A stretch of DNA of 64,000 nt from positions 2,896,001 to 2,960,000 of the forward strand of contig NC_011026.1 of the NCBI RefSeq assembly GCF_000020525.1. The letters are read 5' to 3'. Source of the DNA: Chloroherpeton thalassium ATCC 35110 (GTDB lineage Bacteria; Bacteroidota; Chlorobiia; Chlorobiales; Chloroherpetonaceae). Of the stretch, positions 44,784 to 53,114 are shown one piece after another. The translations under genes and the position numbers were made by a program. Each line of letters opens with the position of its first letter. The stretch's first letter is position 1. The notes under the pieces were generated by a model. It was not told the origin of the DNA. It searched no databases and was given only the letters and a program-made list of their open reading frames with translations.

Positions 44784-47141
44784 TTAAAAATTCACTGCGT
44801 AGCGAACCCCAACTGAACGACCAGGCATGTTGTAGCCGTCTTTTTCGGTGTAATTTTCATCCAAGAGATTTTTGGAAAACACCGAAATGCTGCTGCTCTG
44901 ATTGATTGCAAAAGTGACATTCGCGTCAAAAATCAGGCTTGCCGGATGTTCAAGAACGGCGTCGGTTAATGTCGGACGCGCTTCCGGGTAGTAGTAGAAC
45001 CAGTTTTGTTCATATCGGCTGCCAATGTAGCGAGCGCTCAGGCGGGCACTTAAAAAATGATAGTCGTCGTACTCAATGCCGAACGAACCCCGATTTTTTC
45101 GCACATAATTCAAATCGGAGGTTTCGCCATCTTCGGTTTTCTCGGCTACGAGCTGATGCGTGAAGTTGGCAAAAAACCGCAAGGAATAGTCAAAATCGTG
45201 TAGCGCGCCGAAATCATACGAGAGCTCAAATTCCAAACCTTGCAATTCGGCTTCGTCGACATTTTCGAAGGTTTTATAATTGGTGGTGTCGGTGCCGTCG
45301 ATTTCAGTACCAGCCACTTCTTCGATGAAGTTATCCCACACTGTGTTGAAATAGGTGATGTCCGCACGAAAGCCCATATCAGACTCGTAAGTCAAACCGA
45401 TGTCAAATGTGACGCTGGATTGCGGGTCTAAATCAGCATTTCCGCGCGTTTCCACACCGTAAGAATTCACGTATTTTCCAGCTTTTTGGTAAGGATTCGG
45501 CGTCACAAAGGCGCGTCCGGCGCTGCTATGAATTTTCAATTCAGGAATGAGCCGATATTGCGCACTGACGCTTGGATTGAAATTTGAATAGGTTTCAGCC
45601 TTCGAATCCAGCTCGCTATTATCGAAGTATGGCGTTTCTTTCAGTTTGTAGCTGGTAATATCCAAACGCCCGCCGATGTTGGTAATCAAGCGGCTGTTTA
45701 AGAACGAAAGCGCGACTTCGGAAAAAACCCCGAAGGTTGAAAGCCGCTGGTTCGGGCGATATGGCGCGGTTTCGGTAGAATCATCCGAGTAGCTATGAGC
45801 GGTGACATCGGCCTGGTTAAAATCCACTCCCGCCGTGATTCGCTGGTCGCCAAGCGATAGAATATCTTGCATCTGAAATCCAAACCATTGCGTTTTGGAC
45901 TTGGAAGAGATGTAATCAATTTCGTCGTCTTGATGGTCGTAGTATTCGGTTTCTTCAATCGCCCAATAGGGTTTCACCTTAAAACTGTGCTGATTCAAAT
46001 TTCCGGTTAAGGAAAGGTCGATGGTTTGGCGATCCACATTTTTTTGCCCATGTCCATAGACAGCCCAAACCGAACCTGGCGTACGGACGCTATTGGCTTG
46101 ATAAATTTCACCGCGCGTTTCGAATCTGAGATCTTGCGCAAAATCATAACCCAAACGCAAACTGGCCGAATTTGTCGAGTAGCTGGTGTTGCGCATGGTT
46201 TTAATTTGCTGCTCCAGCAATTCGTTGTCAGGATCAGAAATGATCGTATTGCTGCCGATCTCGTAGTCGTCGTTTTGGTTAAACGTGCGCCCGCCAAGAT
46301 CAAAATCGAGTTTATCGGTTAGCGAGCCGCCGGCGTTGAACTTTCCGTCCAATGTTTTGAAGCTGCCATAGCTAAATTCGGCGTGGCCTTTCACATCTCC
46401 TTTTGAGCGTTTGGTGATGAAGTTAATGGTGCCGCCCATCGCTTGAGATCCATATAGCGCCGAGCTTGGACCTTTGATGACCTCAACGCGCTCGATGGTG
46501 CTCATATCGATGGTGGCCAAATTTGTCACACCCGCCGGACGGCCATCGATGAGATAGGTAACATATTGGTCTAAACCCGAATACTTTGGCGTAAATCCGC
46601 GCACCGAAACGCCGGAAAGCACGCCTGGATATTCAATAATATCGACACCGGCTGTTTTCTTCAGAAGTTCGGTTGCATCTTTTGGCGCGAGCGCTTCGAT
46701 GTCATCTTCGGTCACGATTTCTACTTTTCGCGGAATATCTTTGAGCCGCGAACCGGTTCTCGAGGCTTGCACAACAATTTCACCCGTCAGCCGCGAATCC
46801 TCGGCAAGCAACACATTGATGACCGAACTCTGGCCGATTTCTACAATCTTCTTGCGATAACCCAAATAGCTAAACAGCAAGTTTTTCGCGCCATCATCAA
46901 CCGAAATGGAATACTCGCCGTTGTCATTCGTCATTACGCCAAGCGACGAGCCTTCCACTTTAACCGTAACGCCAATCAACTTTTCATCTGTGCTTTCGCT
47001 TCTGACAACGCCCGTTAAAGTGCGCGTCTCCGCTTTTGCGCTGAGCGGCAAAAGCCCAAGCATGAGAATCAAGAATAATAATTTTCGATAGCGCCCTTGC
47101 TGCTCCTGCAAAGGCACTTTCAAATGAACCACACGCTTCAC
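44784..47141 (-). CDS. TonB-dependent receptor with N-terminal CarboxypepD_reg domain
   Basis: 785 residues, GTG start 8 bases after AAGGAGA. Signal (LLFLILMLGLLPLSAKA), then a CarboxypepD_reg-like domain (about 40-120, TLTGVVRSESTDEKLIGVTVKV), plug (ELLKKTAGVDIIEYPGVLSGVSVRGF, VEVIKGPSSALYGSQAMGGTINF) and a barrel ending in VGVRYAVNF. This architecture is common in Bacteroidota for corrinoids, siderophores and heme. It lies in the riboswitch-led locus, downstream of the ABC importer genes and separated from them by 379 bases. Cobalamin or a related corrinoid is the leading ligand. Confidence 0.88.
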   Translation of the reverse strand: MKRVVHLKVPLQEQQGRYRKLLFLILMLGLLPLSAKAETRTLTGVVRSESTDEKLIGVTVKVEGSSLGVMTNDNGEYSISVDDGAKNLLFSYLGYRKKIVEIGQSSVINVLLAEDSRLTGEIVVQASRTGSRLKDIPRKVEIVTEDDIEALAPKDATELLKKTAGVDIIEYPGVLSGVSVRGFTPKYSGLDQYVTYLIDGRPAGVTNLATIDMSTIERVEVIKGPSSALYGSQAMGGTINFITKRSKGDVKGHAEFSYGSFKTLDGKFNAGGSLTDKLDFDLGGRTFNQNDDYEIGSNTIISDPDNELLEQQIKTMRNTSYSTNSASLRLGYDFAQDLRFETRGEIYQANSVRTPGSVWAVYGHGQKNVDRQTIDLSLTGNLNQHSFKVKPYWAIEETEYYDHQDDEIDYISSKSKTQWFGFQMQDILSLGDQRITAGVDFNQADVTAHSYSDDSTETAPYRPNQRLSTFGVFSEVALSFLNSRLITNIGGRLDITSYKLKETPYFDNSELDSKAETYSNFNPSVSAQYRLIPELKIHSSAGRAFVTPNPYQKAGKYVNSYGVETRGNADLDPQSSVTFDIGLTYESDMGFRADITYFNTVWDNFIEEVAGTEIDGTDTTNYKTFENVDEAELQGLEFELSYDFGALHDFDYSLRFFANFTHQLVAEKTEDGETSDLNYVRKNRGSFGIEYDDYHFLSARLSARYIGSRYEQNWFYYYPEARPTLTDAVLEHPASLIFDANVTFAINQSSSISVFSKNLLDENYTEKDGYNMPGRSVGVRYAVNF

Positions 47142-47520
47142 AATCGTTTCTCCTTATTCATGTTTTTTTAGGTAAATCAAACCACGCCCTGGCCAAGCAA
47201 GCTGAAACGCGATAAAGCACGCGCTTACAGCGTTACAGCGCTTCGCTTACAAGGCTAATGTGATAGTTCAGAAACTCTGCTTGAGAATGGCCTTGGCCGC
47301 CGAAACGACGTAATCGCCCCGCACTGTTTGGCAACATCCTTAGCAGATTTGTATGTGAAGCCGGCTTCAAAAAGAACAAGGTGACGTCGTCCTTCACGAT
47401 TCTGTGTCGCTCAACGCTTATTACAAATGACTTGCATAAAAATTGAGCGCGCAGAAAATCCATCTATGTTTTGCAGCCGCTCTTTTGCAAAAGCCAAAAA
47501 GCGGGCTCTTCTATGAATGT
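47142..47520. other. Intergenic region with no supported gene
   Basis: 379 bases between the ATPase and receptor genes (both minus). An imperfect hairpin (AGCCCGCTTTT...AAAAGAGCGGCT, near 47474-47505) just after the ATPase stop contains the 12-base palindrome CTTTTGCAAAAG and may attenuate transcription. A 76-codon minus frame (47233-47463) has no recognisable family. No second cobalamin riboswitch could be assembled here. Confidence 0.5.
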
Positions 47521-48627
47521 TTAATTCATTCGGGTTCGTTGCGTTTGCAGCGCACGAATCAGTTCGGAGATGCTGTATAGATTTTCCGGCGCTTGAGCTT
47601 CATTTGCGAAGTAGCACCAGACATCACGGCACTTTTCAGAATCAATTTCTACACGAGGGTAAATAAATTCATCCAGGCAAACTTGGAATCCCAATCGCTC
47701 CAAGGCGCGCTTTGTCCAATGACCAGGAGCGCCATTGCCGATTAAGCCAATTTTTCCAGAAGTTGGATGATGAATTTGGAACGCGCCGGTTGCGCGGTCG
47801 AATAAAAATCCGTCGCGGGCAAAAGCTTTTTCAAATTGGCCGTTTAAAATCAGCTCTTCGGGAATGCCTGCGAGCAGTTCGCTTTTCGCATCCAAAGCGC
47901 CGTCTTTCTTTTCCTGCATGAGCCAAATTTTATCGGCGGCTTGCAGCGCCAAATCCAACTCGTGGGTCGACATCAAAATGCTTTTGCCTTTTTCCTGCGT
48001 GAGTTTTCTAAGCAGGCGGATAATTTCCACACGGTTCGGCAAATCCAAATGCGCGGTGGGTTCATCGAGCAAAATGATGGGCGTGTCTTGCGCGAGCGCG
48101 CGAGCAATCATCACCTTTTGGCGTTCGCCGTCGCTGAGGTCGCTCAGGTGCGCATTGACAAAAGGTTCTGTTCCAGTAATTTCTATCGCTTCGCGCACGA
48201 TTTGCTCATCGTCTTTAGAAAGATTTCCCATCCAACCGGTGTAGGGCGAGCGCCCGAGCGCGACCAACGCATACACGGACAAATTGCCAACCGTGATGCG
48301 CTCGGTTAATACAATACTTAAATGCAACGCGATTTCTTTTGAGGACATTTTCGAAATCGGCTTGCCGGAAATATCAATGGAGCCTGCAAGCGGCATTTGA
48401 ATGCCAGATAAAGTCCGCATCAACGTCGACTTGCCTGCTCCATTCGGGCCGAGTAAACAAACCAGCTCACCTCTGTTTAACTCAAGCACTAAATCTTTCA
48501 CAATGGTTCGAATCCGATGGCCTGGCTTTTTTGCGCTGCTCTTTTTCCCAAATCTCCCAAAATGGGAATGCTTCTTTCCTTGATAGCCAATCGTCAGCGC
48601 ATGGGTTCGTAGAACTTCCGGTCTCAT
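47521..48627 (-). CDS. btuD: BtuD/FecE-type ABC ATPase with a C-terminal extension
   Basis: 368 residues against about 250 for BtuD or FecE. Walker A GPNGAGKST, signature LSDGERQKVMIARALAQ, Walker B IILLDEPTAHLD and switch His in MSTHELDLALQ are intact. From about residue 260 an extra domain of about 105 residues follows (FDRATGAFQIHHPTSGKIGLIGNGAPGHW, then KRALERLGFQVCLDEFIYP). It energises the permease at 48.6-49.8 kb and overlaps that gene by 4 bases (ATGA). Similar tails occur in ATPases of this phylum. A regulatory role for the tail is inference. Confidence 0.88.
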   Translation of the reverse strand: MRPEVLRTHALTIGYQGKKHSHFGRFGKKSSAKKPGHRIRTIVKDLVLELNRGELVCLLGPNGAGKSTLMRTLSGIQMPLAGSIDISGKPISKMSSKEIALHLSIVLTERITVGNLSVYALVALGRSPYTGWMGNLSKDDEQIVREAIEITGTEPFVNAHLSDLSDGERQKVMIARALAQDTPIILLDEPTAHLDLPNRVEIIRLLRKLTQEKGKSILMSTHELDLALQAADKIWLMQEKKDGALDAKSELLAGIPEELILNGQFEKAFARDGFLFDRATGAFQIHHPTSGKIGLIGNGAPGHWTKRALERLGFQVCLDEFIYPRVEIDSEKCRDVWCYFANEAQAPENLYSISELIRALQTQRTRMN

Positions 48628-49775
48628 GAGAACGATGCTTTTAGGTTACGTTTTTTCATAATCACCCAAATCACGACTGGCGAACCGACAAGCGCCGTGA
48701 CGGCGTTAATCGGCAAGGTGGTTTGGCTGCCCGGAAGCTGCGCGATGATGTCGCAAAAAAGCATCAGAATCGCACCGACCAACGCCGAGCTTGGAATTAA
48801 AAATCGATGGTCGGAGGTGTTCAACATCGAGCGCGTCAAATGCGGCACCGCAATGCCGATAAAACCAATCGGGCCGCAAAATCCTGTAACGCTCCCCGCC
48901 AATAAACTGGTAGCTAAAATCACCGTAAATCGAACATAGCCGGTGCTCAGCCCCATGCTTCGCGCGTAATTTTCGCCCAAAAGCATGACATTCAACGATT
49001 TTGAAGCGGAGAGCGACACCACAAAACCAAGCAAAACCACAACGGAAAGCAGCATCAACTGCTCTTCAATCACGCCGCCCAAACTGCCAAATGTCCAAAT
49101 CAGATAATCCTGGATTTCTTCGGGCGCACTGAAATATTGCCAAATGCTGATGAGCGAAATCGTAATATTTCCAACCATGATGCCGACAATCAGGAGAACA
49201 ATGTTGTCGCGAATGCGAATAGAAATCGCCAAAATCACCAAGAGCACCAACGCCGAACCCAGCGTTGAAGCCAGCACAATCAACCAACTTCCACTGATGC
49301 CGAGCTGCTTAATTGCAAACGCATTCGTGGCTGCACCTGAGGCGAGCATCACCACTGCCACACCAAGACTTGCGCCAGATGTAATGCCCAACACGGAAGG
49401 TCCCGCGAGCGGATTTCTAAATAATGTTTGCATTTGCAAACCACCTACTGAGAGCGCCGCGCCGGCAAGCACCGCCGTAAAAGCTTTTGGAACGCGGATA
49501 AACTCAATAATTTTCTGCCATGCGAGATTTTCCGATTCTTCGCCCAGTAAAATATTGACCACTTCAGCGAGCGGGATTTGAACCGATCCCAACGCCAAAT
49601 CAACCACGAAGAAAAATGCAACACCGGCGAGCAGCATTAAAATGAGACTCACCTTTGGCATCAACGACGGCCATAACTGAGGAAACTCTTTTCTCGAAAC
49701 AGACGATTGCTGAGCCACCGTCGATTTTTCGGCAATTTTGGGTTCTGTGACTTTTTCGCCAATTAATCCTGACAT
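48624..49775 (-). CDS. btuC: FecCD/BtuC-type ABC permease
   Basis: 383 residues with about ten membrane helices plus a 35-residue hydrophilic N-terminus. FecCD marks: LAGAALSVGGLQMQTLFRNPLAGPSVLGITSGASLG, then LGENYARSMGL and GFCGPIGFIGIAVPHLTRSML, where the ATPase docks. Being next to a cobalamin riboswitch, vitamin B12 or another corrinoid is the probable cargo. Siderophore or heme permeases share the fold. It follows the binding-protein gene by 16 bases. Confidence 0.9.
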   Translation of the reverse strand: MSGLIGEKVTEPKIAEKSTVAQQSSVSRKEFPQLWPSLMPKVSLILMLLAGVAFFFVVDLALGSVQIPLAEVVNILLGEESENLAWQKIIEFIRVPKAFTAVLAGAALSVGGLQMQTLFRNPLAGPSVLGITSGASLGVAVVMLASGAATNAFAIKQLGISGSWLIVLASTLGSALVLLVILAISIRIRDNIVLLIVGIMVGNITISLISIWQYFSAPEEIQDYLIWTFGSLGGVIEEQLMLLSVVVLLGFVVSLSASKSLNVMLLGENYARSMGLSTGYVRFTVILATSLLAGSVTGFCGPIGFIGIAVPHLTRSMLNTSDHRFLIPSSALVGAILMLFCDIIAQLPGSQTTLPINAVTALVGSPVVIWVIMKKRNLKASFS

Positions 49776-49791
49776 TTTTTGCCCTTCAACT

Positions 49792-51042
49792 CTACTTAAT
49801 CTGTTGATAAAATGTGCTTTCGCGAAATGCTTCTGGTAGTTCTGAAATTAATTCAGGATGAAAAATCTGTATCAAATCAGCCAAAATGAGCTGCGGCTGA
49901 ACCACACCAAATTCCCAATAAGCATTCCCACCAAATGGATTGAGCTGTTTATTATTATTAAATACGCGCTCTTTTTGAACAGGCGCAAACTCTCGAAAGC
50001 GCGTGTCCTTGGCGAGCAATTCCTCGATAGATTTTGCCGTCCCTGGATTGATCCAAAAGTCCGCCGTTAAAGCCACCGGATAAACAGCTTCAAAATCAAG
50101 CTTGAGACTGCCGGTTACTTTTTTATTTTTCCAATAATAATCTGCGCCGGCATCCTTGAGAAATTGAGCGACATAGCTATCGCCGCCAGGAATAGACCAT
50201 GAATCTTTATAAGCCAGACCAGGCAAGACTGTCGGGCGCGCTTGAACGGAATCCGCCAGGCTGGCCAAACGCTGATACTGCATTTCGATGCGAGCAAATT
50301 TTTCATTAACCAGCGTTTCTTTTCCCAAAAGCACCGCAAGCAATTTCACCCACTCTGCACGACCCAGCGGCGAATTTTCTAACCACGCCGCACAAACCAC
50401 CACCGGCACACCCGCATCAATCAAAGTTTGATATTGTGCAAATTTTGCTGCCGGCAAGGCCGTTAGGATAACCAAATCTGGGCTTTTTTCTAATAAGATT
50501 TCAACGTTAGGACTGTACGCGTGACCGACGTCTGCAATCTCACCGTTTTTAATTCTTTCAACGACACTTGGCGTGTTTACAACTTTTGGATTGGATACAC
50601 CGACAATCGCATCTTCGCTTTCAGCAAGCGATAGCATTCCGATGTTGGTTGTCGAGAAAACAGTTACGCGACGAATCGGCGTATGAACAACGTAGTAATC
50701 ATGGTATTTTGGAGGAATGGCTTGTCCTTTTTTCACAATGACGTATTTGAGCGTATCGGCTCTGTCTTGAATGCCATTGTAAATTTTGAGAAGTGTTAAT
50801 CCGTCTTCGTAGTCGATCTGAAACCCTTTCGCGTGGCGAATCTGTATAGCAGACCCTTCCGAACGTGATAAGTCCAGATTTTGCTGATAAGATGTTTTTG
50901 GCACGTCGGAGCTTGGCTTAGTGCAAGCACTAAGAAAAAGGACGGTATATGTGAGCAATATGGAAAATAAAGCACGCGACTTACGTAATAACGAAACCGC
51001 AGGCTTTACTCCACGTAGTGGAATAAGCTTTCTTTCTTTCAT
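49792..51042 (-). CDS. btuF: Corrinoid/siderophore binding lipoprotein (BtuF/FecB type)
   Basis: 416 residues. The signal ends with lipobox LSAC (Cys40), so it is membrane-tethered. The fold has TPIRRVTVFSTTNIGMLSLAESEDAIVGVSN, VEILLEKSPDLVILTALPAA, LENSPLGRAEWVKLLAVLLGKE and a C-terminal ANL-like FNNNKQLNPFGGNAYWEFGVVQPQLIL. It starts about 40 bases after a cobalamin riboswitch and is the first gene of the importer, which is why BtuF is preferred over a siderophore protein. No strong ribosome site is visible, so the riboswitch may act on translation. Confidence 0.86.
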   Translation of the reverse strand: MKERKLIPLRGVKPAVSLLRKSRALFSILLTYTVLFLSACTKPSSDVPKTSYQQNLDLSRSEGSAIQIRHAKGFQIDYEDGLTLLKIYNGIQDRADTLKYVIVKKGQAIPPKYHDYYVVHTPIRRVTVFSTTNIGMLSLAESEDAIVGVSNPKVVNTPSVVERIKNGEIADVGHAYSPNVEILLEKSPDLVILTALPAAKFAQYQTLIDAGVPVVVCAAWLENSPLGRAEWVKLLAVLLGKETLVNEKFARIEMQYQRLASLADSVQARPTVLPGLAYKDSWSIPGGDSYVAQFLKDAGADYYWKNKKVTGSLKLDFEAVYPVALTADFWINPGTAKSIEELLAKDTRFREFAPVQKERVFNNNKQLNPFGGNAYWEFGVVQPQLILADLIQIFHPELISELPEAFRESTFYQQIK

Positions 51043-51081
51043 GTTCTTTGCTTTGCACCCGAAGCTAATGAAAAATATATC

Positions 51082-51272
51082 TCACGGCAGGTCTTCTGAC
51101 TTTCCCGAATCCGACAGCCTTCCCATCCTTAGAATAGTGGCTTTTTTTGTCAGATTACTCCATTGAATCTTATTTCAAAATTCAATGCAGGATTACAGCA
51201 GCGGGGACTGTTCCGGTCTTTCACCGGATTCCCTTTTAAGTTGGCTAAGAACAACACCGTGTAACAGGCCGT
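51082..51272 (-). ncRNA. Cobalamin riboswitch
   Basis: Read on the minus strand: a 5' GCCTGTTACACGGTG, then GGGAATCCGGTGAAAGACCGG, ACAGTCCCCGCTGCTGTAATCC (the B12-box region), a variable arm, GGATGGGAAGGCTG, and the closing GTCAGAAGACCTGCCGTGAG. Order and spacing match the adenosylcobalamin-type aptamer. It ends about 40 bases before the binding-protein start. High cobalamin should shut off this gene and probably the importer genes behind it. How far control extends past the gap at 47.1-47.5 kb is not known. Confidence 0.93.
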
Positions 51273-51386
51273 TATTTTACAGAAAAGAACTGAATATACC
51301 AAATTATTTAGTGGAGAATTTTTGTAAGGTTATCAAAAAATGCCTTACGATTTCTTTTCGGAAAAACGGAGCTTTTCAATGGAGGA

Positions 51387-51420
51387 AAAGCCGCTTTAAA
51401 GTACCCCTTAAAGCGACTTT
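51387..51420 (-). terminator. Terminator of argH
   Basis: AAAG-C-CGCTTTAA and TTAAAGCG-A-CTTT pair (12 of 13 positions) around the loop AGTACCCC. The stem begins 10 bases after the argH stop and separates argH from the riboswitch-led locus on the same strand. Confidence 0.65.
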
Positions 51421-51430
51421 CGGGAAATCC

Positions 51431-52831
51431 TTATTTTTGTTTTTTTCCTTTTTGCCGTTCCAATTGCATTTGGACAGATTCCGGCGACGTGCTACCCGCC
51501 GATTTCTTGCGCCGCACGCTGGATTCCGGCGTTAAGCTATCATAAATATCTGACTCGAACACAGGTGAAAATTTCTGATAATCTTCCAAGCTGATCTTCG
51601 GAAGCGGCGTGCCCGTCTGAAGCGAAAAGCTGACCAACTTTCCAGTGATTCGATGCGCATCCCGAAATGGAACATCTTTTCCAACCAAATATTCTGCAAT
51701 TTCTGTGGCCAAACTTAAATCGTTCTCGGTCACGCTCTTCAGGCGCGCTTTATTAACAACGGTGTTCTGAAGCAGTTTATTAAAAATATTGACACTTTCA
51801 ATTGCCGTTTTTGCAGCGTCAAAAAGCGGCGGCTTATCTTCCTGCATGTCGCGATTGTACGAAAGCGGTAAGCCTTTCATAATCGTGAGCAGCGCAATCA
51901 AATCGCCATAAACGCGGCCTGTTTTTCCGCGAACGAGCTCGGCGATGTCTGCATTTTTCTTTTGTGGCATAATGGACGACCCCGTCGCAAACGCATCTTT
52001 GAGTTCCAAAAATTTGAACTCCTCAGTTGTCCATAAAATTAAATCTTCGGAAAAGCGCGATAGGTGCATCATAATGATGGAGCAAGCCGATGCAAACTCT
52101 ATCAAAATGTCGCGGTCGCTGATGGCATCGATGCTGTTCGAAAAAATATCGTCAAAACCGAGCAACGCTGCGGTACGGCGCGTATTGACAGGCAAGCTCG
52201 ATCCGGCAAATGCCGCTGCGCCAAGTGGCGAGCGATTTACACGCTTTCTTAAATCCTGAACGCGCTCGATGTCGCGGGAAAACATTTCGAGATAGGCCAT
52301 ATAGTAATGCGACAGCAAAATGGGCTGCGCGCGCTGCAAATGAGTGTAGCCGAGAATAATTGTATCGACATGCTCTTCAGCTTTTTTGAGCAGCGTGTCG
52401 TTCATGTTTTCTAACGCGAGAGTCAGCGCATCGATTTGGCGGCGCATGTAAAGACGCGTGTCGGTTGCAACTTGGTCGTTGCGGCTGCGTCCGCTGTGCA
52501 CTTTTCCAGCCACTGCGCCAATTTTTTCCTTCAATCGATTCTCAATGACGGTATGAATATCTTCTTCTCGCCAGTCGAGCGGCACTTGACCTGCGTCAAA
52601 TTCCTTTTCAATTTCCTTCAGTCCGGCAATGATTTTTTCAGCGTCATCGCTTGAGATGATATTTTCCTCGCTGAGCATGGTCACATGAGCGATTGAACCC
52701 TGAATATCTTCTTTATAAAGCGCGCAATCTACCTCAACAGAGGATGAAAAACGCAAAGCGTCTTCGTCAAACGGCTCGGAGAAGCGGCTTTGCCAAAGCA
52801 ATTCTTTCTTTTCGTCTGATTTTTGTCCCAT
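51431..52831 (-). CDS. argH: Argininosuccinate lyase
   Basis: 466 residues from ATG 52831 ([17 protein letters not shown]). A longer in-frame start at 52891 would add 20 residues with no family match. It splits argininosuccinate into arginine and fumarate. Family marks: [39 protein letters not shown], and the mobile catalytic loop [12 protein letters not shown] with its Ser. The C-terminal 30 residues are basic and irregular ([21 protein letters not shown]), a small extension beyond the usual end. Confidence 0.95.
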   Translation of the reverse strand: MGQKSDEKKELLWQSRFSEPFDEDALRFSSSVEVDCALYKEDIQGSIAHVTMLSEENIISSDDAEKIIAGLKEIEKEFDAGQVPLDWREEDIHTVIENRLKEKIGAVAGKVHSGRSRNDQVATDTRLYMRRQIDALTLALENMNDTLLKKAEEHVDTIILGYTHLQRAQPILLSHYYMAYLEMFSRDIERVQDLRKRVNRSPLGAAAFAGSSLPVNTRRTAALLGFDDIFSNSIDAISDRDILIEFASACSIIMMHLSRFSEDLILWTTEEFKFLELKDAFATGSSIMPQKKNADIAELVRGKTGRVYGDLIALLTIMKGLPLSYNRDMQEDKPPLFDAAKTAIESVNIFNKLLQNTVVNKARLKSVTENDLSLATEIAEYLVGKDVPFRDAHRITGKLVSFSLQTGTPLPKISLEDYQKFSPVFESDIYDSLTPESSVRRKKSAGSTSPESVQMQLERQKGKKQK

Positions 52832-53030
52832 TCTAAATTCGTTAAAAGCGTTGATTACCGATTTTCCTTGTTGCCCGCAAATGAACAGCATCTCAAGGAA
52901 TTTTACAAGTTATACACAATATACACCTCTACGGACTTTTTTTGGATTGTCAGCAAATGTAATCTGCCGCCCGTTACTTCTCAGCGGCCAACAAAATGGG
53001 TTGTGTTCAAAACTTTTGGATATCGAAAAC

Positions 53031-53077
53031 AAAAAGCCGCCGTTTCGCACCAAGCATAGTGGAAACGGCGGCTTTTT
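53031..53077 (-). terminator. Strong bidirectional-type terminator after acn
   Basis: AAAAAGCCGCCGTTTC (53031-53046) and GAAACGGCGGCTTTTT (53062-53077) form a perfect 16-base-pair stem with A and T tracts. It lies 38 bases downstream of the acn stop (minus strand) and about 200 bases upstream of argH, so it ends the acn transcript. Confidence 0.9.
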
Positions 53078-53114
53078 CATTCAATAAACCGGCTTTGGAA
53101 ATAACCTCATCGGT

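Noticed and set aside
47233-47463. 76-codon minus-strand frame
   Set aside because: No ribosome site, no family, unusual composition. Treated as spacer sequence.
47142-47520. A second cobalamin riboswitch before the large TonB receptor
   Set aside because: A CCCGCACTGT-like string occurs, but on the plus strand, and the other conserved aptamer segments are absent on both strands.
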